Below, in pieces: positions 17,670 to 25,493 of a stretch of DNA of 53,474 nt; positions within the stretch are counted from its first letter, which is position 1; each line of letters opens with the position of its first letter. The DNA lies in NCBI RefSeq assembly GCF_009733735.1, contig NZ_WNJP01000002.1:1-53474 (forward strand). The letters run 5' to 3'. The notes under the pieces were generated by a model. It did no database searches and was not told the DNA's origin. It was given only the letters and a program-made list of their open reading frames with translations. The DNA is from Sandarakinorhabdus oryzae (GTDB taxonomy: Bacteria > Pseudomonadota > Alphaproteobacteria > Sphingomonadales > Sphingomonadaceae). The position numbers and the translations under genes are program-made.

Positions 17670-18983
17670 TTAGAGGTTACGAATTGCCGGAAGTCCGGCC
17701 CGATCCCCCAGGAGCAGCGCCGTCAATGCCCACACACAGGCATCGGCGCGGTCGGGCGAAGGCCCTGGCCCGGCATAGCGGCCATCGGCCAGCAGGCCGC
17801 ACAACTGGTCTTCCAGCGCCGGGAACACCCCGGCATGTGCCACCCGGCCTTCGCCATAGAGCGCCGCGACCGGTTCGGCCCGGGCAACCTTGCCCCGGCT
17901 GGCGCGCACGGCCAGCACCGGCAAGGCAGCGTCCACCGATTTCAGCATCGCCGTGACCATCGCACCGCCCTGGTTCACTTCGGCAATCACGCGGTCAGCC
18001 TGCCAGCGATCAACCGCCTTCACCACGGCCCGCGCCCATTGTTCGGGGCGCTGGCCGGTCACACTGGCATCCTCCAGCACATAGGCCCGGCCATCAACGC
18101 CCAGGGCGGCCGTGACGATCCCGCAGGTGCCGCCGGCCGCGGGCGGGTCAACGCCCACCACGATCCGCACGGTCGCTGGCACCTGCGCCACCCGTTGCCG
18201 ATCGATCAGGGCCCGGCCCCACAAGGCACCATCGAGATCGTCCAGTATCTCGCCAGCCAGTTCCTGCCGCCCAGTCGCGGTGCCCCCAAAGCGGCGCTCC
18301 ATTCGCGCCAGATAGGTTCGTGGCAGGTTGGCCTTGTTGTCGGCCGTCGTGCCGCGTGTCACCACCACGTCGGGCTCGGCAATCAGAGCCTTCAGCCAGG
18401 CCAGCGGCAGCGGCGTCGTTGTCAGCAACAATTGCGGCGCCGCCCCCAGACGGGTGGCCATCCGCAGGTTCATCAGCGTATCTTCCCCGCCGGCCCAATG
18501 CGCAAATTCATCGCCCCAGGCATAATCAAACTGTCCGCCGCGCAAGGCATCGGGCTCAGCCCCGGAATAAAGGCGAGCCTCACTGCCATTGCCCCATCGC
18601 AGCCGCTTGGCGCTGGCCTGCCAGGTCAATTGTTCGCCAGGCGGCAGCCGCGCCAGCAACCCGGACTCGCCTTCCACCATGACCGCACGCGCCACATCCA
18701 CCGTCGGCGCCACCAGCGCGATGCGCCGCGGGCGTGGGCCCAGCGCGCGCGCATGGACCCAGTGCGCCCCGGCGTGGGTCTTGCCGAAGCCGCGCCCGGC
18801 CAGGATCACCCAGATCCCCCAGTCACCCGGTGGCGGCTGTTGTGCCGCCCGGAGGCTGCCGGCGCCGAGGAACCGGTCCAACACCAACGCCTCGCCATGC
18901 CTCAACACAAACTTCCGGCGGTCCTTGATGTCCAGACCCCGGAACAGATCGATCAGGGGCTCGCCCTGGTCGGCATCGGTCAT
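17670..18983 (-). CDS. Terminase large subunit (GTA g2-like)
   Basis: 437 residues, a complete two-domain terminase. Walker A is AGRGFGKT (62-69) and Walker B YAWGDE (154-159). The RNase-H-like nuclease domain keeps acidic residues at Asp279 (VVGVDPPAAGG), Glu335 (VIAEVNQGG) and Asp411/Asp414 (DRADACVWAL). It packages DNA into the prohead using ATP and cuts it. Both active sites look intact, which argues against a decayed prophage. Confidence 0.93.
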   Translation of the reverse strand: MTDADQGEPLIDLFRGLDIKDRRKFVLRHGEALVLDRFLGAGSLRAAQQPPPGDWGIWVILAGRGFGKTHAGAHWVHARALGPRPRRIALVAPTVDVARAVMVEGESGLLARLPPGEQLTWQASAKRLRWGNGSEARLYSGAEPDALRGGQFDYAWGDEFAHWAGGEDTLMNLRMATRLGAAPQLLLTTTPLPLAWLKALIAEPDVVVTRGTTADNKANLPRTYLARMERRFGGTATGRQELAGEILDDLDGALWGRALIDRQRVAQVPATVRIVVGVDPPAAGGTCGIVTAALGVDGRAYVLEDASVTGQRPEQWARAVVKAVDRWQADRVIAEVNQGGAMVTAMLKSVDAALPVLAVRASRGKVARAEPVAALYGEGRVAHAGVFPALEDQLCGLLADGRYAGPGPSPDRADACVWALTALLLGDRAGLPAIRNL

Positions 18984-19047
18984 GCGCAGGCACTCCGGCT
19001 GCCCCCAGCAGGTGATCAGTCATTGAAACTCAGAGACTTGTCCTGTC

Positions 19048-19623
19048 TCAGCCGCCGCTCATCCCGGCCAGCGCGCGCAGTTCCGCCCGCATGCGCTCCA
19101 CACTGGCGCCTTCAAGCGGGCGAGTGGCGCCGCCATGCACCACCGGCCGATCGCGCCGGGTCAGGATCGCCAGCACCAGCCGCGTGTCGATCGGCCCGGC
19201 CCGCTTTGCCTCGTCATCCCCGCCCTGGCCCAGCAGGAACGCCAGCACCCGGCATTCCACCCGTTCCCAGGCATAGTTGACCGCAGCCCGCCATTCGGCG
19301 GCAAAGGCCGGATCAGCATCGCGTTGGCGCAGCAGCACCAGCAGAGGCAAGCCCATCTGATCGGCGACAATGGCCGGATCGCCATGCCGCGCCAGTTGCT
19401 CCAGAAACAGCATCCGGTCCTTCTTGCTGCCCACCAGCCGCCGGGCCTCGCGCGTGCCAGGGCGATAGCGCACCCGCTGCCGTTCCGACGAATAGTCGCG
19501 CGACTTGCGAGCCGGCGCCGGCGCGGCCAGTTCAACCGCCAGAGAGGTGTCGCCAGCCATCGCCGGCGCCGAAGACGCATCGCACATGAAATTGGTCCAG
19601 CAGGGGCCGCGGCTGGCCAGCAT
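19048..19623 (-). CDS. Small terminase-like protein (GTA g1-like)
   Basis: About 191 residues. A helix-turn-helix-like core (LEQLARHGDPAIVADQMGLP) is followed by RQRDADPAFAAEWRAAVNYA and WERVE, the pattern of GTA g1 and related small terminases that choose DNA for packaging. The start is uncertain: ATG at 19623 has no Shine-Dalgarno and abuts a perfect inverted repeat, and ATGs at 19587 and 19560 also lack one. It is the first gene of the cluster and has a well-formed promoter. Confidence 0.7.
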   Translation of the reverse strand: MLASRGPCWTNFMCDASSAPAMAGDTSLAVELAAPAPARKSRDYSSERQRVRYRPGTREARRLVGSKKDRMLFLEQLARHGDPAIVADQMGLPLLVLLRQRDADPAFAAEWRAAVNYAWERVECRVLAFLLGQGGDDEAKRAGPIDTRLVLAILTRRDRPVVHGGATRPLEGASVERMRAELRALAGMSGG

Positions 19624-19638
19624 CACGGATGTTCCGTG
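19624..19638 (-). repeat. Perfect inverted repeat abutting the small terminase start
   Basis: CACGGA-TGT-TCCGTG: 6-bp arms around a 3-bp spacer, immediately before the ATG at 19623. In the mRNA it would form a hairpin in the place of a ribosome site; in DNA it could be an operator. Confidence 0.5.
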
Positions 19639-19661
19639 GCCGATTCCGCAGGCATGCCGTA

Positions 19662-19716
19662 TTGATAACCAAAAGCGTCACGCTTGTCAACTACAAAAGT
19701 GCCTATTTGGTTATTC
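19662..19716 (-). promoter_or_regulatory. Putative promoter of the GTA-like cluster bracketed by inverted ATAACCAAA boxes
   Basis: On the minus strand TTGACA (plus-strand 19685-19690) is separated by 17 bp from TATCAA (19662-19667), a good sigma-70 promoter about 40 bp before the small terminase start. Two copies of ATAACCAAA in opposite orientation flank it, at 19706-19714 (upstream of -35) and 19665-19673 (over -10), centres 41 bp apart. The upstream copy is part of a 15-mer (19702-19716) that recurs before the holin gene at 33,738. Its last bases are the stop codon of the preceding hydrolase gene. Confidence 0.65.
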
Positions 19717-21123
19717 ACGCAGCGTCGCCACGACGTCGGCCGCAAAGCGCGTCATGGGGAATGGGGCAGATGGCAGATCGAATCCGCGCCGGATCACGAT
19801 GATGTTCTGCCCCGGCACGATCACCGCATATTGGCCGCGGTTGCCGTTCATCGCGTAGGTGCCGGCGGGCAGCGGCGACACGCCGTCGTGGCCACCCAAC
19901 CCACCCCAGCGCCAGAAGCCGGCACCATAGCCTTCCGGGCGATTGACCGGCTGTGGACCATCGGCGCGCTCGACGAAGGCCGGCCAATCCGGCGGCAGCA
20001 GTTGCTGGCCACCCTGCCCAAGGCCCACTTTGCCGCCGTTCTGATACAGCAGCGCCAGCCGTGCCAGATCGCGCGCCGTCATCCACACCTGGCTCGACAG
20101 CACGAAATCGCCCCGCCAGTCCGTTTCCGGCGTGGTGCGCGTCATCCCCAACGGCCACAGCAGCTCGGTGAACGGGAAGGCCAGCGCCGCGTGGCGCCCA
20201 CCCTCCTTGGCCAACGTGCGCGACAGCGCCAGCGCCGCCAGCAAGATGTCATTGTTGCTGTAATTGAAGTGGCTGCCCGGCGCATGCTCCAGCGGCATCG
20301 CTGCTGCCGTCTGCGCCACCTGGGCGCCGCCCAGATACACTTCATCAGTGCGATTGCCCGGCCCCGCCGTACACAAACCGCTCTTCATGCGCAGCAACTG
20401 GCTCCAGGTGATGGCGGCGCGCGGATCGCCCGGCTGCTGCCAGGCCGGCACCGGTGCTGGAAGCGCCACGTCCACCAGCCCCTTCTGCACCGCCCGCCCC
20501 ACCAGCGTCGCGGTCAGCGATTTCGCCACGCTCCAGGTGCGCTGCGGCGTGTGCATTGTCCAGTCGGCGCGATAACGCTCGGCAACGATCTTGCCGTCCT
20601 TCAGCACGATCACCGCCGTGGTGCGATCGCTGGCAAAGGCTGTCTCCACCGCTGCATCGAGCGCCGCCCGTGCCTTGCGCTTCTTCAGCGGCTGCACCGC
20701 GCCGGCATCACCCAGCGGCCACGGCTTCGCATCCGTCGCCACCAGGTCAGGCGCAGTCAAGCCCGGCACCAGGCGCGGCACGGCGGCCAGCGCTTCGGCA
20801 CCGGCGCCGGGCGGCAGTTGTGCGCACCCCAGCAACGGCCGCCATACTGCAATGCGCGGCGGCATGTCCGGCGCATATCTCACCGAAACGGTTCGCGCGC
20901 CCTCGTCCACCTCGGCCTTCAACCCGCCCACCAGCGGTTGATATTCGGGATAGATGCCGGTCAGATCATCGCGCGTGATGCTGGCGTCGTCCTGCCCGGC
21001 ATTCCAGCGCCCCGAACAGACAAACGCCGCCTTGTACCCCGCCGCCAGTGCCAACTTGTGTGGATCTTCCCCCGCGGCTGCCGGTGCCGCCAGCAATGCC
21101 AGCGCGATGAAAGCCTGTCTCAT
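19711..21123 (-). CDS. Secreted serine hydrolase, class C beta-lactamase fold
   Basis: 470 residues from the ATG at 21123, which overlaps the previous stop (ATGA). A signal peptide (MRQAFIALALLAAPAAAGED) precedes an N-terminal extension of about 130 residues, then the beta-lactamase/esterase domain with SxxK in TWSVAKSLTATL and YxN in HFNYSNND. Late GGHDGVSPLPAG takes the place of the KTG box. It is probably a periplasmic esterase or peptidase; resistance cannot be inferred. Confidence 0.8.
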   Translation of the reverse strand: MRQAFIALALLAAPAAAGEDPHKLALAAGYKAAFVCSGRWNAGQDDASITRDDLTGIYPEYQPLVGGLKAEVDEGARTVSVRYAPDMPPRIAVWRPLLGCAQLPPGAGAEALAAVPRLVPGLTAPDLVATDAKPWPLGDAGAVQPLKKRKARAALDAAVETAFASDRTTAVIVLKDGKIVAERYRADWTMHTPQRTWSVAKSLTATLVGRAVQKGLVDVALPAPVPAWQQPGDPRAAITWSQLLRMKSGLCTAGPGNRTDEVYLGGAQVAQTAAAMPLEHAPGSHFNYSNNDILLAALALSRTLAKEGGRHAALAFPFTELLWPLGMTRTTPETDWRGDFVLSSQVWMTARDLARLALLYQNGGKVGLGQGGQQLLPPDWPAFVERADGPQPVNRPEGYGAGFWRWGGLGGHDGVSPLPAGTYAMNGNRGQYAVIVPGQNIIVIRRGFDLPSAPFPMTRFAADVVATLRE

Positions 21124-22253
21124 GCCATCAAGGCTCCCCACACGCCGGCCATCAGCATGCCGGCGCGCATGTCGCCCAAGGTCGTGCCGGCCATCTTGTT
21201 CATCACATAGGACATGCAGAGTTTGGCATCCATGTCGCAGACGACGAGGGAGCCGCCATAGCCGCCCCAGAACACGGTGTTGGGGTTGGGCAGCGGCCGG
21301 GCCGGGCTGGAAAGGCCATAGCCCATACCGTAGCGGACGGGCATGCCGAGCACGAGGTCGGACGGGGTTTCGATTTGGAGTTCCAGCGCCTTGCGCACGC
21401 CAGCTTCGCTGAGCAGGCGCTTGCCATTGGCGACGCCACCGTTCGCCATCAGCGTCTGCACCGCCACCACCGAGCGGGCGTTGCCGTGGCCGTTGGCGGC
21501 GGGGATTTCGGCCGCGCGCCAGGCGCGGGTGCGGGTTTCCAGCGGATCGACAGGCGGGTTGCCGCCCATGTTCTTGGCGAGATCCGATTGCGGACCGTCG
21601 GTGATGCTGGCGCCCTTGGGCGGTGGCACCAGATCGGCGACGCGGGCATCGTGGGCGGCATCGAGCCCGATGTGAAAATCGGCGCCCAGCGGCCCGGCCA
21701 GTTGTTCGGCAAACACGGTGCCCAGCGACTTGCCGGTAATGCGCCGCACCACTTCGCCAACCAGCCAGCCCTGGGTGAGGCCGTGATAGCCGGCGGCCGT
21801 GCCCGGCTCCCAATAGGGGGATTGCGCCGCCAGCCGGGCGCAGCACAGATCCCAATCATAAATATCGGTGGGCTGCATCGGTTCGGCAAAGCCGGACAGG
21901 CCGGCGCTGTGGCTCATCAGCTGGGCCACGGTCACGCCCTGTTTGCCGGCCGCGGCGAACTCCGGCCAATAATGGCTGACCCGCTCCTCGAAGCGCAGCT
22001 GGCCCTGATCGGCGAGCCACAGCGCGGTCAACGCCGTCATCGTCTTGGTGGTGGAATAGACGTTGACGATGGTGTCCTGGGTCCAGGGCCGCGTCTGGCT
22101 TTCGTCGGCCCAGCCCGCCCAGATGTCGATAATCGGCTCGCCATTCAGAGTGGCGGCGAAACTGGCGCCAATATCGTCCCCGCGCGCCACGGCGGCGGCC
22201 AGCGCATCCTTCACATGGGCAAATTTGGGGTGGGTCCAGCCTTCGACGCTCAT
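21120..22253 (-). CDS. Serine hydrolase, EstB-like beta-lactamase family esterase
   Basis: 377 residues with no obvious signal peptide. The SxxK nucleophile motif is NVYSTTKTMTALTALWLA, the tyrosine motif is in AAGYHGLTQGWLVGEVVRR, and a glycine-rich C-terminal box is WGGYGGSLVV. These match cytosolic EstB-type esterases. It overlaps dgt and the second hydrolase gene by 4 bp each, so all three are translated from one message. The substrate is unknown. Confidence 0.85.
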   Translation of the reverse strand: MSVEGWTHPKFAHVKDALAAAVARGDDIGASFAATLNGEPIIDIWAGWADESQTRPWTQDTIVNVYSTTKTMTALTALWLADQGQLRFEERVSHYWPEFAAAGKQGVTVAQLMSHSAGLSGFAEPMQPTDIYDWDLCCARLAAQSPYWEPGTAAGYHGLTQGWLVGEVVRRITGKSLGTVFAEQLAGPLGADFHIGLDAAHDARVADLVPPPKGASITDGPQSDLAKNMGGNPPVDPLETRTRAWRAAEIPAANGHGNARSVVAVQTLMANGGVANGKRLLSEAGVRKALELQIETPSDLVLGMPVRYGMGYGLSSPARPLPNPNTVFWGGYGGSLVVCDMDAKLCMSYVMNKMAGTTLGDMRAGMLMAGVWGALMA

Positions 22254-23416
22254 GTCACCATTTCCTTTGGCAGCGGAGATGGCCCCAGCATCTCCTCGTA
22301 CAGTTTGAGGGCGTAACGATCGGTCATGCCAGCCACAAAATCGCCAACGTGGCGGGCGCGGGCTGGCTCACCGGGCGGACAGGTCGCAGCCCAGTCGCCG
22401 GGCAACAGGTCCGGATCGGCGTGCAGGGCGGCGAACAGCCCTTCCACCACCGCTTCCGACGGGTCGCGCAGCCGGGCGACGGCCGGCGCGCGATACATGC
22501 GCTCGCGCAGGAACGTCTTGAGCAACTGCACCTCGGATTGCAGCGCTGCGGACAGGCCGGCGATGGTGTGGCCGGCACCGCGAATATCCTCGACTCGCTG
22601 GGCGTCGATCGCCGCCAACCGGCCGCGGGTGGTGGCCAGCAAGTCGGTCACCATCCGCCCCATCTGCTCGCGCACCAGTTCTGGCACCAGGCGCCGTCGC
22701 GCCGAAATGCCGGGCCATCGCCGGGTGACGGCTGCCCAGCAATCCGCAACGAACGGCACGGCAGCCACCACCTCGTCAATCTCGAACAGTCCGGCACGGA
22801 TGCCGTCGTCCAGGTCATGATTGTCATAGGCGATGTCGTCGGCGATGGCGGCAATCTGCGCCTCCAGACCGGCGTGGCTGGCCAGGTCCAGCGGCCAGGC
22901 TGCATCCACGCCGGCCAGCGCCCAGCCGGGCTCAAAGATCGGGCCGTTGTGCTTGGCCAGCCCTTCCAACGTTTCCCACGTCAGATTGAGGCCGTCGAAG
23001 CCCGGGTGGCGGCATTCCAGTTTCGTCACGATGCGCAGGGCATGGCCGTTGTGATCAAAGCCACCCCACGGCGCCATCACCCGCTCCAGCGCATCCTCGC
23101 CGCTGTGGCCGAACGGCGGGTGGCCCAGGTCGTGCGCCAGCGCCAGCGCCTCGGTCAGGTCCTCGTCCACGTTCAGCGCCCGCGCCAGGCTGCGGGCGAT
23201 CTGCGCCACTTCGAGGCTGTGGGTCAGCCGCACGCGGAAATGATCGCCATCGGGCGCGACAAACACCTGCGTCTTGTAGCGCAGCCGCCGGAACGCGCCG
23301 CTGTGAATGATCCGATCGCGATCGCGCGCGAACGGGCTGCGCGTCGCCGAGGGCGCCTCCGGGTGAAGGCGGCCGCGCGAGATCTGCCAGTGCGTGGCGA
23401 ACGGCGCGAGGGTCAA
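22250..23416 (-). CDS. dgt: Deoxyguanosinetriphosphate triphosphohydrolase-like protein (dGTPase)
   Basis: 388 residues. The HD-domain metal site is visible: RLTHSLEVAQIARSLA supplies His and LALAHDLGHPPFGHSGEDAL the HD pair, with a later YDNHDLDDG. N-terminal RDRIIHSGAFRRLRYKTQVF is family-specific. The enzyme removes triphosphate from dNTPs and sets nucleotide pools. The gene lies 10 bp after the CoA-transferase gene. Confidence 0.92.
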   Translation of the reverse strand: MTLAPFATHWQISRGRLHPEAPSATRSPFARDRDRIIHSGAFRRLRYKTQVFVAPDGDHFRVRLTHSLEVAQIARSLARALNVDEDLTEALALAHDLGHPPFGHSGEDALERVMAPWGGFDHNGHALRIVTKLECRHPGFDGLNLTWETLEGLAKHNGPIFEPGWALAGVDAAWPLDLASHAGLEAQIAAIADDIAYDNHDLDDGIRAGLFEIDEVVAAVPFVADCWAAVTRRWPGISARRRLVPELVREQMGRMVTDLLATTRGRLAAIDAQRVEDIRGAGHTIAGLSAALQSEVQLLKTFLRERMYRAPAVARLRDPSEAVVEGLFAALHADPDLLPGDWAATCPPGEPARARHVGDFVAGMTDRYALKLYEEMLGPSPLPKEMVT

Positions 23417-23426
23417 CGCCTCACCC

Positions 23427-24551
23427 TCATTTCACCGTCCCGGCCGCCTTCAGCGCATCCACCTTGCCCGCATCATAGCCCAGCTCGGCCAGGATCGCGT
23501 CGGTATCAGCAGCCTTGGTCATGCGCGGCGCGTCGCTCACTGTCGCCGAATAGCGTGGCGCCGGCGCCGGCTGCATCACGCCGTCGGCTTCCACGAAGGT
23601 CTGCCGCGCCGCGTTGTGCGGGTGGTGCGGCGCCTCGCTCATGCTCAGCACCGGCGCGAAGCACACGTCGGTCATCTCCATATCGGCACACCATTCATCA
23701 CGGGTGCGCGTCTTGAACAGCGCGGTCAGTCGCTCTTTCAGCGCCGGCCACTGCGCCGAATTCATCTGCTGGCCAAAATCGGCGTCATTTTTCAGTCCGG
23801 TCTTTTCCAGCAGCAGCGCATAAAATTGCGGTTCCAGGCTGCCGATGCTGATCCACTTGCCGTCGGCGCATTCATAGGTGTCATACATGTGCGCGCCGGT
23901 ATCGAGCAGGTTCACCCCGCGCTCGTCCTTCCAGATGCCGTTGGCACGGAAGCCCCAGATCATCGCCATCAGCGCGGCAGCCCCATCAGTCATCGCGCAA
24001 TCGATCACCTGGCCCTGGCCCGTGGTCTTGGCGTGCAGCAACGCACTCACCATGCCGAAGGCCAGCATCATGCCGCCGCCGCCAAAATCGCCGACCATGT
24101 TGATCGGCGGCGTCGGCTTGTCGCCGGCCCGGCCATAGGCATGCAGGGCGCCGGCCAGCGCGATATAGTTGATGTCGTGCCCGGCCGCATTGGCATAGGG
24201 CCCGAACTGGCCCCAGCCGGTCATCCGGCCATAGACCAGCTTCGGGTTGACCGCATGGCACTCCGCTGGCCCCAGCCCCAGGCGCTCGGTCACACCGGGG
24301 CGGAAGCCTTCGAACAAGGCATCGGCCGATTTCACCAGGTCCAGCACCAGGGCCTTGCCTTCGGCGCTCTTCAGATCAACGCCGATCACCCGCCGATTGC
24401 GCAGCAACGGATCGCGCGCATCGATCCGGGCCCCCGGCCGATCGACCCGGATCACCTCTGCGCCATGATCGGCCAGCATCATGCCGGCAAATGGCCCCGG
24501 CCCGATCCCGGCCAGCTCGATGATCCTGATCCCCTGCAGCGGCCCGGCCAT
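23427..24551 (-). CDS. CaiB/BaiF CoA-transferase family protein, alpha-methylacyl-CoA racemase-like
   Basis: 374 residues from the ATG at 24551 (MAGPLQGIRIIELAGIGPGP). The residues used by alpha-methylacyl-CoA racemases are all present: His125 in GHDINY, Asp155 in VGDFGGGG and Glu240 in GSLEPQF. This makes racemisation of 2-methyl branched acyl-CoAs more likely than CoA transfer. It is the first gene of an operon with dgt and two serine hydrolases. Confidence 0.88.
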   Translation of the reverse strand: MAGPLQGIRIIELAGIGPGPFAGMMLADHGAEVIRVDRPGARIDARDPLLRNRRVIGVDLKSAEGKALVLDLVKSADALFEGFRPGVTERLGLGPAECHAVNPKLVYGRMTGWGQFGPYANAAGHDINYIALAGALHAYGRAGDKPTPPINMVGDFGGGGMMLAFGMVSALLHAKTTGQGQVIDCAMTDGAAALMAMIWGFRANGIWKDERGVNLLDTGAHMYDTYECADGKWISIGSLEPQFYALLLEKTGLKNDADFGQQMNSAQWPALKERLTALFKTRTRDEWCADMEMTDVCFAPVLSMSEAPHHPHNAARQTFVEADGVMQPAPAPRYSATVSDAPRMTKAADTDAILAELGYDAGKVDALKAAGTVK

Positions 24552-24681
24552 ATTCGTCACTCCCCTTCCTGTATGACCCACCCGTGCCACGGCGGCACAG
24601 AAGGTCAAGCTGTCGGGGGTGGCAGGGGCTGCAGCCAGCCGAGCCTTCCGGCGCAAAACGCCGTTTGACGTAACCAAGATT

Positions 24682-24709
24682 AACGTTTAGCTGCCAATGA
24701 GTAAACGTT
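24682..24709 (+). promoter_or_regulatory. Inverted repeat and weak promoter upstream of the PEP-CTERM gene
   Basis: AACGTTTA (24682-24689) and TAAACGTT (24702-24709) are perfect 8-bp inverted arms separated by 12 bp, ending 16 bp before the ATG. A TTGACG at 24665-24670 could be a -35 element. The repeat could be an operator or a 5'-UTR hairpin. I see no clear -24/-12 sigma-54 promoter. Confidence 0.5.
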
Positions 24710-24725
24710 GCATCAGGGGGACATC

Positions 24726-25397
24726 ATGCGCTTCACTCTTCTGGCCGCCGCCATCGGCATGGCCGCGGCGGCGCCGGCCACCGGCACCATTTACACACTC
24801 ACCTACTCCGCTGCGTCCTGCGCCGGCGGCTGCGTCAACGATGGTGACCCGATCAGCGAATTGTTCGGCAGCAATGCCGACGTCACGGTGCAGAATTTGC
24901 GTCTGGCGCCCGGATATGTCCCCGTTGATGGTGGCTTGAACTATTATAATCGGGATTACAGCGGCAGTTCGGCCGCCTATGTCGAGGATGCGTCGCTGGA
25001 AACCCGCGGCGCGGTGGCACTGTTCGTCAACCGCCCTGGCACCATCACCCTGCTGTCGGCCGATTTCGGCGGCTGGCCCAATGCCGAGGTCCCTATTGAT
25101 TGGGAAGTGTGGGGTCGTTTCAACAACAGCGTCACCTTCGCCACGGGGACGGTCGTTACCCAGGCCTCGGGCCTGACGACGGTGAATTTCAACATCAGCG
25201 CCGGGTTCAACCAGCCGATCGTGCTGATCTTCGGGCCGGATGCCTATAACGGTGGCGTTCAGAACGTGCGCTACAGCTTCATCGGCGAAGGCGAAGGCAC
25301 AGGCGTGCCCGAACCCGCCAGCTGGGCGATGCTGATCGCCGGCTTCGGCCTGACCGGCGCGGCCAATCGCCGTCGGCGCGCTCACGTCATCGCCTGA
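24726..25397 (+). CDS. PEPxxWA-CTERM sorting domain protein
   Basis: 223 residues from the ATG at 24726, preceded by AGGGGG. It has a short signal peptide (MRFTLLAAAIGMAAAAPATG) and a beta-rich middle, and ends VPEPASWAMLIAGFGLTGAA plus an arginine cluster. That is the PEPxxWA motif, membrane helix and basic tail recognised by exosortases. Such proteins are exported and processed with extracellular polysaccharide. PrsK/PrsR, which regulate these genes elsewhere, are encoded at 33.9-37.4 kb. Confidence 0.85.
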   Translation: MRFTLLAAAIGMAAAAPATGTIYTLTYSAASCAGGCVNDGDPISELFGSNADVTVQNLRLAPGYVPVDGGLNYYNRDYSGSSAAYVEDASLETRGAVALFVNRPGTITLLSADFGGWPNAEVPIDWEVWGRFNNSVTFATGTVVTQASGLTTVNFNISAGFNQPIVLIFGPDAYNGGVQNVRYSFIGEGEGTGVPEPASWAMLIAGFGLTGAANRRRRAHVIA

Positions 25398-25493
25398 CAA
25401 GCCGGCACCATATCGCTTCTGCCGGGGCCGGACTGCTGGCGATGGCAGGGGCGAGAGGGTGACAGCGCGACCACAGCGGGCTAATCCACCGGC

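Noticed and set aside
17658-17672. TAACC-TTATG-GGTTA inverted repeat between large terminase and portal as another regulatory box
   Set aside because: It shares only TAACC with the ATAACCAAA boxes, includes the terminase stop codon, and is too short to be convincing.
932-19623. Active temperate prophage
   Set aside because: No integrase, excisionase, repressor, replication or lysis gene and no flanking direct repeats were seen; GTA-like is the better description.
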